The notes under the pieces were generated by a model. That model was not told the origin of the DNA. It did not search any database and worked only from the letters and a program-made list of their open reading frames with translations. A stretch of DNA of 40,152 bases from DASXTS01 sp036505275. GTDB lineage: Bacteria > Actinomycetota > Actinomycetes > Mycobacteriales > Pseudonocardiaceae. The stretch covers positions 1 through 40,152 of the forward strand of contig DASXTS010000266.1 of the NCBI GenBank assembly GCA_036505275.1, read 5' to 3'. Shown piece by piece: positions 7,759 to 19,198 of this stretch (position 1 is its first letter; each line of letters begins with the position of its first letter). Both the position numbers and the translations under genes were made by a program.

Positions 7759-8397
7759 TCAGTGCCGGCGGTCGGTGCGCAGTTCGGTGGCCAGCACGGC
7801 GGCCTGCGTGCGGCGCTGCAGGCCGAGCTTGGACAGCAGGTTGGACACGTAGTTCTTGACGGTCTTCTCGGCGAGCACCATCTGCTCGGCGATCTGACGG
7901 TTCGTGAGGCCGCGGCCGATCAGGTCGAGCACCCGCCGCTCCTGGTCGGTCAGCGTGGCGGTCGGGTCGGCCCGCGGCTCGCGCATCCTGGCCATGGCGG
8001 CCTCCGCCGCCCGCGGGTCGAGCAACGACCGGCCCTCGCCGACCGCGCGGATCGCGTCCACCAGATCGCCGCCGAGCACCTGCTTGAGCAGATAGCCGGA
8101 CGCCCCGGCGAGCACCGCGTCGGCCAGCGCCTCGTCGTCGGCGTACGAGGTGAGCACCAGGCAGCGCAGCTCGGGCAGCGCGGACCGCAGCTCGCGGCAC
8201 AGCTCGATGCCGTTGCCATCCGGCAACCGCACGTCCAGCACGGCCACGTCGGGGCGGATCGCCGGCACCCGGACCAATGCCTCGCGGCAGCTCGCGGCCT
8301 CCCCCACCACGGACAGCTCCGGCTCACCGGACAGCACATCACACAGTCCACGCCGGACGATCTCGTGATCGTCGACGACGAAGACGGTGATGGGCAC
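7759..8397 (-). CDS. DevR/DosR-like NarL-family response regulator
   Basis: This 212-residue regulator has a receiver domain with Asp9/Asp10, phosphoacceptor Asp55 in AVLDVRLPDG, Thr83 and Lys105. After a linker comes a LuxR-type helix-turn-helix. The output domain, LTDQERRVLDLIGRGLTNRQ through AEKTVKNYVSNLLSKLGL to RRTQAAVLATEL, is very close to the DevR/DosR C-terminal domain as I remember it. It should be phosphorylated by the adjacent GAF kinase and activate stress genes such as the USP. The GTG at 8397 gives the normal length. It lies 19 bp downstream of the GntR gene on the same strand, so the two may be co-transcribed. The kinase is convergent instead of co-directional, unlike mycobacterial devRS. 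Confidence 0.9.
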   Translation of the reverse strand: MPITVFVVDDHEIVRRGLCDVLSGEPELSVVGEAASCREALVRVPAIRPDVAVLDVRLPDGNGIELCRELRSALPELRCLVLTSYADDEALADAVLAGASGYLLKQVLGGDLVDAIRAVGEGRSLLDPRAAEAAMARMREPRADPTATLTDQERRVLDLIGRGLTNRQIAEQMVLAEKTVKNYVSNLLSKLGLQRRTQAAVLATELRTDRRH

Positions 8398-8416
8398 GTG
8401 CCCACACGATAGTGGC

Positions 8417-9205
8417 CTAGTCCGCCAGATCCACGACATAGTCGAGCACCACCCGGTCCGCTGGCAGCACCATGTCAACGGCAGCTTCCACCGGCTGATC
8501 GCCGTCGGGTCCGGTCAGCATCCGCCTGACGACAACCAGCACCGGCACGCCGGCCGAGATGCGCAGCGTGCTCGACTCTTCCGGCGTCGGCATCCTGGCC
8601 CGAACCGACTCCGTGACCCTGGTCACCTTCTGGCCGAGCGAGGCCAGCTGGGCGATCGTCCCGCCAGCCCACGGCTCATTGGTGGGGTCGGCCACCGGGG
8701 TGTCCTTGACCAGCTCCATCGGCAGGTAGGACGTGCAGATCTGCTCGGGCCGCTCGTCGACGTAGTAGACGTAGCGCCGCTGCAGCACCGGGTCGCCGAC
8801 CTGCAGCCCCAGCAGGTCGGCGACCTGCTGGCTGGCGCGCTCCTCGCGGAAGCGGCGTTCCAGCCGGAACCGGTCCTCCGCGTGATGGCCGAACCCGCTG
8901 GCCGGCTCGGCCACCCGGCCCGCCGCGTAGCGGGCGTCCTGCCGGTACCTGGTCGAGGAGATCCGCCTGGTCGCCTCGCGATCACGGACGAACGACCCTC
9001 TCCCCTGCCTGGTCAGGATCAGGCCCTCGGCACGCAGGGCGCCGACGGCCAGCCGGACGGTCACGCGCGAGACGTTGAACTGCTCCATCAGCTCGGACTC
9101 GCTCGGCAGCTTGTGCCCCGCCGGCCACTCCCCCGAGTCGATCGGCTGCCGAAGACGGTCCGCAACCTGGCGATACGCGGGGCGGTCACTCAGCGGATCG
9201 GTCAT
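8417..9205 (-). CDS. GntR-family transcriptional regulator with UTRA domain (HutC subfamily)
   Basis: This 262-residue regulator has a winged helix-turn-helix at about residues 5-70 (PSESELMEQFNVSRVTVRLA, then LRAEGLILTRQGRGSFV). A UTRA effector domain from about residue 85 includes ERASQQVADLLGLQVGDPVL. UTRA domains bind small ligands such as sugars, histidine intermediates or phosphonates; which one is not visible. The ATG at 9205 has GAGGGG at 5 nt. An in-frame GTG two codons upstream is possible. TTGCA-type inverted repeats in its upstream region are candidate self-operators. Confidence 0.9.
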   Translation of the reverse strand: MTDPLSDRPAYRQVADRLRQPIDSGEWPAGHKLPSESELMEQFNVSRVTVRLAVGALRAEGLILTRQGRGSFVRDREATRRISSTRYRQDARYAAGRVAEPASGFGHHAEDRFRLERRFREERASQQVADLLGLQVGDPVLQRRYVYYVDERPEQICTSYLPMELVKDTPVADPTNEPWAGGTIAQLASLGQKVTRVTESVRARMPTPEESSTLRISAGVPVLVVVRRMLTGPDGDQPVEAAVDMVLPADRVVLDYVVDLAD

Positions 9206-9227
9206 CAGCACCCCTCACCCGTTCAGC

Positions 9228-9282
9228 GCAATTGCAGCGGCCGGATGGCTGGTGTGCCCGATAGTCATTGCAATAAGTGCAA
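9228..9282. promoter_or_regulatory. TTGCA-type inverted repeats upstream of the GntR gene
   Basis: GCAATTGC (9228-9235) is a perfect palindrome, and TTGCA-ATAAG-TGCAA (9268-9282) is a perfect inverted repeat. Both use the same TTGCA half-site and lie 20-80 bp before the GntR start, so they may be its operators. The rest of the 9206-9654 gap is AT-richer than the genes and holds more TTGC/GCAA words (near 9395 and 9503-9520), but no supported gene. Confidence 0.45.
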
Positions 9283-9654
9283 CGTGCTGACAGCATTGTT
9301 TCCGCACCGGACGGGCCCTGAGCGGCGCTACTGCTAGGTGGTCTCGCTGGCGCGACTGTCATCACCGAGGGGAGGTCCGGGCGGCTGTCGCCGCAACTGC
9401 ACTAACTGGAACCAGGCACTACCACACGAAGACCCGGACGAGCGGCAACCCGTCCGGGTCGACATAACCCGCCGGGCCACAGCCCGTACAGGTCATTCGC
9501 ACGTTGCATTACCGCAACTTGCGCTGCGCATCGTAGCGCGATCATGCAGGTCGCAGCCCTTTTGAAACACACGCGATGGCGAGGCGCGGTGTCTTCCACC
9601 CTCACGGAGCAATCGGATTCAGGTTCACTACCAATCGTAACCAGCCCTTCACCA

Positions 9655-10185
9655 ATGCATGAACTCACCGCCTCGGCCGTGCGATACGCAATCGCCGGCT
9701 GGCCCATCCTGCCCGTCCGCCAGCCGGAGGCGGACCGACTGGTCTGCGGGCAGACCCCACCGGACCCGCAGACCGCCCGGGAATGGTGGGCCGACCAGCC
9801 CTACGGCATCGCCTGCCGCACCGGTGTCCTCTTCGACGCCCTGCAGGTGCCCCCGTGGCTCGGCCGGCGGCTGCTGCCAGCGGTCGAGCACTACGCCACG
9901 GTCATCGAGGTGGAGCAGTCGCTGCAGGCGGCCTGGCTGTTCCTGGTCACGCCCGGCTCACCGGGCATCCCCGACCTGCCGCGCAATGTCGCCGTGCGAC
10001 TGCACGGCGAGCGCGGCTGGATCCTGCTGCCACCCACGCCGACCGTCGGCGGCAGCGCCCGCTGGATCGCGCATCCACCAAAGCTTCGGCTGCCGCACTC
10101 GCTGACCCTGCAGTGGTCCGCCGTGCGTGCCGTCATCGCCGCGCGCCATCAGATCGCGGCCGCGCGGCAGCGGCACCGGCGCTGA
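9655..10185 (+). CDS. Small bifunctional DNA primase/polymerase (prim-pol) N-terminal-like protein
   Basis: This protein of about 176 residues has the opening AVRYAIAGWPILPVRQPEAD and the segments DPQTAREWWADQPYGIACRTG and WILLPPTP. They match the actinobacterial stand-alone proteins annotated as 'bifunctional DNA primase/polymerase, N-terminal'. The acidic metal-binding residues of true prim-pol enzymes are not evident, since the usual D-x-D strand reads FDALQVP, so catalysis is doubtful. The ATG at 9655 is chosen because it begins the conserved region; the frame is open further upstream to 9544. It converges with the lipoprotein gene and the two stops abut (TGA/TCA at 10183-10188). Confidence 0.65.
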   Translation: MHELTASAVRYAIAGWPILPVRQPEADRLVCGQTPPDPQTAREWWADQPYGIACRTGVLFDALQVPPWLGRRLLPAVEHYATVIEVEQSLQAAWLFLVTPGSPGIPDLPRNVAVRLHGERGWILLPPTPTVGGSARWIAHPPKLRLPHSLTLQWSAVRAVIAARHQIAAARQRHRR

Positions 10186-10707
10186 TCAGCGGGCCGGCTC
10201 CGCTGAGACCACGGTGAACGGGGTGCCCTGCTGGCAGGTGGTGAGCAGGCCCGGCTGCGGGTGGCCGCGAACGACCACAGCCGCGCCGGCCCGAAGCACC
10301 TGCGGGTCGCCGCCGATGAGCAGGTAACTGATGCCATCGGCGGCGACCACCAGCAGGCAGCCAGCCTCGACGCCCTCCTGCACCGTTCCGCGCACCGTCA
10401 CCTCACCGGGCCCAATGGGCCCGCCCGGCCCGGTCGCGCCGGCGGTCCGGCTCGTGGTGATGGTCACGGCGGGGCCCACGGTCGGCTTGGCTGTCGGGCC
10501 GGCGGACGGGCTCGCCGTGGTGGTGGCCGTCGGGCTCCCGGGAGGGCTCCCGGTCTGGCTCTCGATCTGGCTCGCCGTCGGGCCGGAGCCCGTTGCCCGA
10601 CCAGCCTCGGCGCAGCCGGCCAGCACGGCGGCCAGCACGGCGGCCAGCACGGTCGCCAGCACGGTGGCCGGAACTGTGAGTCGGAGGCCGTGTCGGAAGC
10701 GCTCCAT
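10186..10707 (-). CDS. Putative lipoprotein with Thr/Pro/Ser-rich linker
   Basis: This 173-residue protein has a type II signal peptide. A short basic start is followed by a repetitive VLA hydrophobic core and a lipobox LAGC (Cys at about 31), so it should be anchored to the outer face of the membrane. Residues 35-90 form a low-complexity Gly/Thr/Ser/Pro linker. The C-terminal 75 residues form a small beta-rich domain (VTVRGTVQEGVEAGCLLVVA, then YLLIGGDPQVLRAGAAVVVR) resembling an OB-like fold. The ATG at 10707 has GGGAGG 4 nt upstream. I do not recognise a defined family or function. Confidence 0.8.
   Translation of the reverse strand: MERFRHGLRLTVPATVLATVLAAVLAAVLAGCAEAGRATGSGPTASQIESQTGSPPGSPTATTTASPSAGPTAKPTVGPAVTITTSRTAGATGPGGPIGPGEVTVRGTVQEGVEAGCLLVVAADGISYLLIGGDPQVLRAGAAVVVRGHPQPGLLTTCQQGTPFTVVSAEPAR
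10621..10668 (-). repeat. 12-bp tandem repeat x4 coding the lipoprotein signal core
   Basis: Units cagcacggcggc (10621-10632, 10633-10644), cagcacggtcgc (10645-10656) and cagcacggtggc (10657-10668) encode four VLA-containing tetrapeptides on the minus strand. Copy-number change would lengthen or shorten the signal-peptide core. Confidence 0.85.
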
Positions 10708-10971
10708 CGATCCTCCCGGCGCAGTAGGTCCCCGGAGGTAAGGACGAAGGCAACGGCCGCCCGGGTTGCCAGACCGCGCCGAACAGTGTGACGGTGGTGG
10801 CCGCGCGCCGGGCTTGAACAACTTATCCGTACGGTCACACCTAGAATTGGTGGGTCACCGAGTACCCGGGAGTGATCGTGCAGTGAGCGACGGACCGTCG
10901 CCACCAAGTACCGGGCCGGGCAGCTGGCCCGGCTGCCCGATAGAGCCGATGGGGCCAATGGGACCGACCCG

Positions 10972-12336
10972 ATGAGCCTGCTACTCGACATCGGCGGCGT
11001 CCTGGCCATGATCGTGCTCACCGCCGGCACGGCGCTGTTCGTGGCGGCCGAGTTCTCGCTCACCGCGCTGGATCGCAGCCAGGTGGACGCCAACGTCGCA
11101 CAGGCCGGCGACGCCCGCGCCAGGCGTGTGCTGGAGGCGCACCGCACGCTGTCCTTCCAACTGTCCGGCGCCCAGCTCGGGATCACCATCACCACGCTGG
11201 TCACCGGGTACGTGGCCGAGCCCGTGCTGGCGCAGCTGATGACGCCGCCGCTGACCGCCGCCGGCCTGCCGCGCGGGGTAGCCGTCGGCGTCGCGCTGGT
11301 CCTGGCGTTGCTGCTGGCCACCGCCGTGTCGATGGTGTTCGGCGAGCTGGTGCCGAAGAACCTCGCGATCAGCAGGCCGCTGCCGACCGCGCGCGCGGTC
11401 ACCGGCATCCAGGTGCGATTCTCCCGCATGTTCCGCTGGCTGATCAGCGCATTGAACCGCTCGGCCAACTGGATCGTGCGGCGGCTCGGCGTGGAACCGG
11501 CCGAGGAGCTGCGCTCCACCCGCTCCGCCCAGGAGCTCGGTTCGCTGGTCCGGGCCAGCGCCCGGTCCGGCACCCTGGACGTGGGCACCGCGACGCTGCT
11601 GGACCGGTCGCTGCGCTTCGGCGAGCGCACCGCGGACGACCTGATGACCCCACGGGTGCGGGTGCAGGCCCTGCACGGCGACGCGACGGTCCGCGACCTG
11701 GTCGAGCTGGCCAGGCAGACCGGCTTCTCCCGGTTCCCGGTGCATAACGGCGACCTCGACGACGTCCGCGGCATGGTGCACGTCAAGCAGGCCTTTGGCG
11801 TGCCGGCGCCGCGGTGGGACAGCACGACGGTGGCGTCGCTGGCCCAGGCGGTGCCCACCGTGCCCGACTCACTGGACGGCGACGAGCTGCTCGACCGGTT
11901 GCGCGCCGCGGGCCTGCAGGTCGCCGTCGTGGTCGACGAGTACGGCGGCACCGCTGGCATCGTCACCCTGGAGGACCTGGTCGAGGAGATCGTCGGTGAC
12001 GTGCGCGACGAGCACGACCGCCTGGAGGCCAGCCCGATCCGCCCGCTCGGCCGGGACAGCTGGATGGTCAGCGGGCTGCTGCGCGCCGACGAGGTCGCCG
12101 ACCCGACCGGCTTCCCGATGCCCGAGGGTGAGTACGAGACGATGGCCGGCCTGGTCCTGGAGCGGCTCGGCCGGATCCCCGACGTCGGCGACGAGGTCAG
12201 GGTGGACGGCTGGCGGCTGACCGTGATGCGGATGGACCGGCACCGGATCGCCGAGCTGCGGTTGGCCAAGGTCGCCGATACCGCCGATCCGACCGGCCTC
12301 GCGGTGGCCACGGGGCGGAGGCCGGCGCGGTCATGA
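10972..12336 (+). CDS. CNNM/HlyC-type transporter, long form (DUF21-CBS-CorC)
   Basis: This 454-residue membrane protein has an N-terminal DUF21 domain with about four hydrophobic segments (residues 1-190, including FVAAEFSLTALDRSQVDA and GELVPKNLAI). A CBS pair follows (about 205-335, with VVVDEYGGTAGIVTLEDLVE), and a CorC/HlyC domain closes it (about 345-435, with EYETMAGLVLERLGRIPDVG). Family members are Mg2+ or other divalent-cation exporters, often labelled 'hemolysin family'. The ATG is at 10972. The 264-bp gap upstream separates it from the divergent lipoprotein gene. A TAGAAT at about 10842 could be a -10 element, without a well-spaced -35. The stop overlaps the next start in ATGA. 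Confidence 0.92.
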   Translation: MSLLLDIGGVLAMIVLTAGTALFVAAEFSLTALDRSQVDANVAQAGDARARRVLEAHRTLSFQLSGAQLGITITTLVTGYVAEPVLAQLMTPPLTAAGLPRGVAVGVALVLALLLATAVSMVFGELVPKNLAISRPLPTARAVTGIQVRFSRMFRWLISALNRSANWIVRRLGVEPAEELRSTRSAQELGSLVRASARSGTLDVGTATLLDRSLRFGERTADDLMTPRVRVQALHGDATVRDLVELARQTGFSRFPVHNGDLDDVRGMVHVKQAFGVPAPRWDSTTVASLAQAVPTVPDSLDGDELLDRLRAAGLQVAVVVDEYGGTAGIVTLEDLVEEIVGDVRDEHDRLEASPIRPLGRDSWMVSGLLRADEVADPTGFPMPEGEYETMAGLVLERLGRIPDVGDEVRVDGWRLTVMRMDRHRIAELRLAKVADTADPTGLAVATGRRPARS

Positions 12337-13394
12337 GCCTCACCGGCATGCTGCTGCTGGCCCTGCCCCTGCTGGCCGGCAACGCGTTCTTCGTCGGCGC
12401 CGAGTTCTCCATGATCACCTCACGCCGCGAGCGGCTGGAGGCGCTGGCCGCCGGCGGCGTGGCCAGGGCCCGCGTCGTGCTGCGCGCCGGCCGGGAACTG
12501 CCGCTGCTGATCGCGGGGGCACAGCTGGGCATCACGGTGTGTTCGCTCGGGCTCGGCGCGCTCGGCGAGCCAGCGGTCGCCGCGCTGCTGGAGTGGCCGC
12601 TGCACCCGCTGCACCTGCCGTCGCCGGTGCTGCACGCCGTGTCCTTCACGGTCGCCCTGATCATCGTCGTCACGCTGCACACGGTGCTCGGCGAGATGGT
12701 GCCCAAGAACCTGGCCATCGCCGGGCCGGAACGCTCGGCGCTCTGGCTGGTGCCGGTGCACTACGCGTTCTGCCGGTTCATGAGCCCGGTGCTTCGGCTT
12801 TTCACCCTGGTCGCGCACCTGGTGCTGCGCCGGGTGCTGAAGGTGGAGCCGCGCGAGGAGCTGGACAGCGCGTTCACGCCGGAGGAGCTGGCCAACCTGA
12901 TCGGCGAGTCGCGCCGCGAGGGCCTGCTGGACGCCTCCGAGCACCGCCGGCTCACCCAGACGCTGTCCTCCGCCGAGCGGACCGTCGCCGACGTGCTGGT
13001 GCCGATCGAGCGGCTCACCACGGTGCCGGAGGCGCCCACGATCGGCGACGTGCGCCAGGCGGTCTCGCGCACCGGGTACTCCCGCTTCCCGCTGCGCGCC
13101 ACCGGCGGCGGCACGGCCGGGCGGCTCGTCGGGTACTTGCACGTGAAGGACGTGCTCGACCTGGCGGCGGCCGACGAGGACACCCCGGTGCCCCGGTCCC
13201 GGGTGCGCGGGCTGCCCGAGCTGCCGGCCGACGCCAGGCTCGACGACGCGCTGGCCGCGCTGCGCCGCGCGCAGAGCCACCTCGCCCGAACGGTCGGCGC
13301 CGACGGCAACACGCTTGGCGTGGTGGCCCTGGAGGACCTCGTCGAGGAGTACGTCGGCACGGTGCGCGACGGCACCCACGTCTCGCGGCGCTAA
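12333..13394 (+). CDS. CNNM/HlyC-type transporter, short form (DUF21-CBS)
   Basis: This 353-residue paralogue of the preceding gene overlaps it by 4 bp (ATGA), so the two are translationally coupled and probably act together. It has DUF21 (about 1-185, with FFVGAEFSMITSRRERLEAL and LGEMVPKNLAIAGPE) and a CBS pair (about 205-350, ending GVVALEDLVEEYVGTVRDG). It lacks the C-terminal CorC domain of its partner. Long/short tandem pairs of this kind are widespread in Actinobacteria, for example Rv1842c-Rv1841c, and the short form may need the long one for full function. Confidence 0.9.
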   Translation: MSLTGMLLLALPLLAGNAFFVGAEFSMITSRRERLEALAAGGVARARVVLRAGRELPLLIAGAQLGITVCSLGLGALGEPAVAALLEWPLHPLHLPSPVLHAVSFTVALIIVVTLHTVLGEMVPKNLAIAGPERSALWLVPVHYAFCRFMSPVLRLFTLVAHLVLRRVLKVEPREELDSAFTPEELANLIGESRREGLLDASEHRRLTQTLSSAERTVADVLVPIERLTTVPEAPTIGDVRQAVSRTGYSRFPLRATGGGTAGRLVGYLHVKDVLDLAAADEDTPVPRSRVRGLPELPADARLDDALAALRRAQSHLARTVGADGNTLGVVALEDLVEEYVGTVRDGTHVSRR

Positions 13395-13422
13395 GGCCTG
13401 TCTCGGCGTTAACCTGCCGTTC

Positions 13423-14316
13423 GTGCAGGTGATGACCGAGGCCAGCTGGCAGGAGGCGGCGGCGGCGCACCTGCGGCGGGTGCGGCGGATCACCGGACCG
13501 CACCGGGAGCGCGCGGCCCGCGGTGAGCCGCACCCGGTGCTGGACTTCCTGTTCACGTACTACTCCTACCGGCCGGCCCGGCTGGAGCGGTGGCACCCAG
13601 GGCCCAACGTGGCGCTGGCCGGCGAGGCGGCACGGCGGTACCTGGCCTGGCCCGGGTACACCGCGACGGAGTACGGCGTGGCGCTGCTCCCCCGGGCCCT
13701 GCCGGCCAGCACCAGCCGCACCGCGCGGTTCGTCGCCGAGCTGGTGCGGGCCACCGCGGCCCGGCCGGCCCAGCTCGGCTGCTTCGGGCTGCACGAGTGG
13801 GCCATGGTGTACCGCCTGCCACCCGCCGAGCGTCGCCACCCCGCACCGCTGCGGCTGGGCCCCAGCGGCACCGACGCGGTGGTCGAGGCGCTGCCGATCC
13901 GCTGCACCCACCATGACGCGTTCCGGTTCTTCACGGCCGCGGCGCGGCCGCGCAACGCCCTGGAACCCACCCGCGCCGACCAGCTCGCGCTGGAGCAGCC
14001 GGGCTGCCTGCACGCCACGATGGACCTGTACAAGTGGGCCTACAAGCTGGCCCCGGCCACGCCGTCCGGCCTGCTCGTGGACTGCCTGGAGCTGGCCGCG
14101 GACACCCGCGAGCTGGACATGCGGGCCAGCCCTTACGACCTCGCCGCCCTGGGTTACCGGCCGGTACCGATCGAGACGGCCGCGGGCCGAGCGGAGTACG
14201 CCAGGGCGCAGGCCGCGCTGGCCGGCAGGGCCGCACCGCTGCGCGACCGGCTCGCCGGGCTGTGCGACCTGCTGCTCGGCGCACGAGACCTGCCACTAAC
14301 CGAACACGGAGCGTAG
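13423..14316 (+). CDS. Protein of the family annotated as 3-methyladenine DNA glycosylase
   Basis: This protein of about 297 residues belongs to an actinobacterial family widely labelled '3-methyladenine DNA glycosylase'. Characteristic stretches are HPVLDFLFTYYSYRPARLER, QLGCFGLHEWAMVYRLP, HHDAFRFFT and CLHATMDLYKWAYKL. I see no helix-hairpin-helix or other DNA glycosylase motif, so the label may be inherited and not tested. The His/Asp/Cys-rich conserved segments would suit a metal or cofactor site. The GTG at 13423 and the ATG at 13432 are alternative starts, neither with a strong ribosome site. It starts 28 bp after the CNNM pair and may share their transcript. Confidence 0.7.
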   Translation: MQVMTEASWQEAAAAHLRRVRRITGPHRERAARGEPHPVLDFLFTYYSYRPARLERWHPGPNVALAGEAARRYLAWPGYTATEYGVALLPRALPASTSRTARFVAELVRATAARPAQLGCFGLHEWAMVYRLPPAERRHPAPLRLGPSGTDAVVEALPIRCTHHDAFRFFTAAARPRNALEPTRADQLALEQPGCLHATMDLYKWAYKLAPATPSGLLVDCLELAADTRELDMRASPYDLAALGYRPVPIETAAGRAEYARAQAALAGRAAPLRDRLAGLCDLLLGARDLPLTEHGA

Positions 14317-14356
14317 GTCACACGGGTATAACGGCATCGCCTGTTAGCGTGACGGC

Positions 14357-14394
14357 CGCCGCATGAGTCGGCGCTTTGGGCGGATTATGCGGCG
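14357..14394. promoter_or_regulatory. 8-bp inverted repeat upstream of the VWA gene
   Basis: CGCCGCAT (14357-14364) and ATGCGGCG (14387-14394) are perfect inverted repeats 22 nt apart, 57 bp before the VWA gene start. They could be a regulator site, a 5'-UTR hairpin, or part of the end of the upstream transcript. No T-run follows. Confidence 0.35.
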
Positions 14395-14450
14395 CTGAAT
14401 CACCCACAGGTACACCACCGGCACCCGTTGGGACCCTGAAAGGGGCGCCG

Positions 14451-16238
14451 ATGCCACGACACCGCGCAGCGGACGGTCCCGCTCGTCGTGGTGTCGCGAA
14501 GTGGCCGATCGCCGTGCTCATCTCGGTGCTGCTGGTCGGGCTGGTCTGGCTCGGCTGGAGCTACGCCAGCGACGTGCTGGAACGCCGCGCCGCCGCCGAG
14601 CTGGCGAGCTGCACCGAGGGCGAGGAGACGCTGACCGTCGCGGTCACACCGTCGCTGAGCGAGGTCATCGAGCGGGCCGCCATGGCCTGGACCAGAAGTC
14701 ACCCGGTAGTGCTCGACCACTGCATGCGGGCCGAGGTCGCCAGGGTGCCACCGCAGGCCGTGCTCACCGGCCTGACCACAGGCTGGGAGACCAAGGCGCT
14801 GGGCGCCCGGCCCGGCGCGTGGCTGCCGGAGTCGTCGCTGTGGATCAACCGGCTGGCCGCACAGGACGCCAAGCTGCTCGGCTCCGAGCCGGCCTCGATC
14901 GCCACCAGCCCGGTGGTGCTGGCCATGCCGGAGCAGCAGGCCGCCGCGATCCGTGAGGGCAACGTGTTCACCTGGGGCCAGCTGCCCAAGTGGACCAACG
15001 TGCCGGAGGCGTGGCAGCGCTACGGCCACCCCGAGTGGGGCGCGTTCACGGTCGCCATGCCGGACGTGGCCAGCAATCCGGCCAGCGCGCTGGCGTTGCA
15101 GGCGGTGCTGGCCAGCGCCGGCCAGAAGGGCAGCGGCCCGGTCACCGTGGACATGCTCACCGAGCAGCCGGTCACCGAGGCGATGCACCTGCTGGCCGCC
15201 GCCACGCCGCCGGAGGTGTCCGCCAGCACGATGGACGCGCTCAACGCGCTGGCCGCCGCCACCGACCCGACCGGCACGCCGTTCGACGCCGTGCCCACCC
15301 TGGAGTACGACCTGTACCGGCGCAACCTCGGCCTGGACGGCAGCGCCGCGCCGGCGCAGCCGCTGACCGGCGTGATGGTCGGCGGGCCGACCCCGACCGC
15401 GGACTTCCCGTTCATCGCGATCGCCGACGAGCGGGTGGACCAGCTCCAGGTGCGCGCCGCGCAGAAGTTCCGCGAGTTCCTGCAGTCCGGCCCGCAGCAG
15501 CTGGAGCTGGCCAAGGCCGGTCTGCGGGTGCCGAGCACCAAGGTGCGGCCCAACCCGTCGCCGGGCATCCGGTGGACGAGCACACAGGAGGACCTGACCG
15601 CGGCCGACGCCAACACCACGCAGCAGATCTCGGCCGCCTGGGCCAACGCCGGCAACAGCGGCCGGGTGGTCACCGTGCTCGTCGACGTGTCGCGCTCGAT
15701 GCTCGAGGACGGCGGCGGCGGCAAGAACCGGCTGGACTGGGTCAAGGGTGCGCTGACCGGCCAGATCGGCCGCTTCGGCTCAGGCTCGATGGGGCTGTGG
15801 ACGTTCTCCCGCAACCTCGGCGACCAGGACGAGCCGTACCGCCAGCTCGCCCCGACCGGCCCGGTGCTGCACCAGCGGCAGGAGCTGGAGAACGCGGTCG
15901 CCGGCATGCAGGCGGCCAGCGCCACCTTCCTGTACCCCAGCCTGCTCGTCGTGTACGACTCCGCGCTCGAGCACATCGACCCCGGCAAGCAGAACCGGGT
16001 CGTGCTGATCACCGACGGCCCGGACGACAGCCAGATGACCTACGAGCACTTCATGCGCGAGCTGACCAAGCGCCGCGCGGGCAAGCCGGACCTGCCGATC
16101 AGCGTGATCGCCATCGGGCCGGACGCGGACCGCAACGAGCTGACGGAGCTGGCCCGCTCCACCGGCGGCTCCTTCTCCACCATCAAGGACGCCACCACGG
16201 TCGAGACCGCGCTCGCCCAACTCCTCGGCGGGTCATGA
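14451..16238 (+). CDS. Membrane-anchored substrate-binding and VWA-domain protein
   Basis: This is a 595-residue protein. Residues 1-20 are basic, one transmembrane helix follows (about 22-40, WPIAVLISVLLVGLVWLG), then an extracellular periplasmic-binding-protein-like domain (about 60-370). A C-terminal von Willebrand A domain (about 400-590) has an intact MIDAS: Asp412 in DVSRSML and, later, ITDGPDD. The family is common in actinobacteria (Rv1836c is similar, from memory). Its role is not firmly known; metal-dependent protein binding at the cell surface is likely. The ATG at 14451 has AAAGGGG upstream. It converges with gcvP with only 19 bp between stops. Confidence 0.88.
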   Translation: MPRHRAADGPARRGVAKWPIAVLISVLLVGLVWLGWSYASDVLERRAAAELASCTEGEETLTVAVTPSLSEVIERAAMAWTRSHPVVLDHCMRAEVARVPPQAVLTGLTTGWETKALGARPGAWLPESSLWINRLAAQDAKLLGSEPASIATSPVVLAMPEQQAAAIREGNVFTWGQLPKWTNVPEAWQRYGHPEWGAFTVAMPDVASNPASALALQAVLASAGQKGSGPVTVDMLTEQPVTEAMHLLAAATPPEVSASTMDALNALAAATDPTGTPFDAVPTLEYDLYRRNLGLDGSAAPAQPLTGVMVGGPTPTADFPFIAIADERVDQLQVRAAQKFREFLQSGPQQLELAKAGLRVPSTKVRPNPSPGIRWTSTQEDLTAADANTTQQISAAWANAGNSGRVVTVLVDVSRSMLEDGGGGKNRLDWVKGALTGQIGRFGSGSMGLWTFSRNLGDQDEPYRQLAPTGPVLHQRQELENAVAGMQAASATFLYPSLLVVYDSALEHIDPGKQNRVVLITDGPDDSQMTYEHFMRELTKRRAGKPDLPISVIAIGPDADRNELTELARSTGGSFSTIKDATTVETALAQLLGGS

Positions 16239-16257
16239 GCAGGTGGTGGGTGAGCCG

Positions 16258-19140
<2,883 letters not shown>

Positions 19141-19170
19141 CTGCGCCTCCGGCGTGCGCGGCGGGTCCAC

Positions 19171-19188
19171 ACCGGGTGGGTACCCGGT
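19171..19188 (-). promoter_or_regulatory. Expression-platform hairpin between riboswitch and gcvP
   Basis: ACCGGGT (19171-19177) and ACCCGGT (19182-19188) form a perfect 7-bp stem with a 4-nt loop. The hairpin lies between the second aptamer and the gcvP ribosome site. It is well placed to act in glycine-dependent switching, but no T-run follows, so translational control or another mechanism is as likely as termination. Confidence 0.45.
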
Positions 19189-19198
19189 TGGCCCTCCC

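Noticed and set aside
6059..8200. A 713-codon open frame on the minus strand opposite the histidine kinase
   Set aside because: Its translation is low-complexity Arg/Gly/Ala sequence typical of the frame antisense to a GC-rich gene. The plus strand has a complete two-GAF kinase.
10464..12311. A 615-codon Ser/Thr/Arg-rich open frame on the minus strand opposite the first CNNM gene
   Set aside because: It has no motif or ribosome site, and the opposite strand carries a clear DUF21-CBS-CorC protein.
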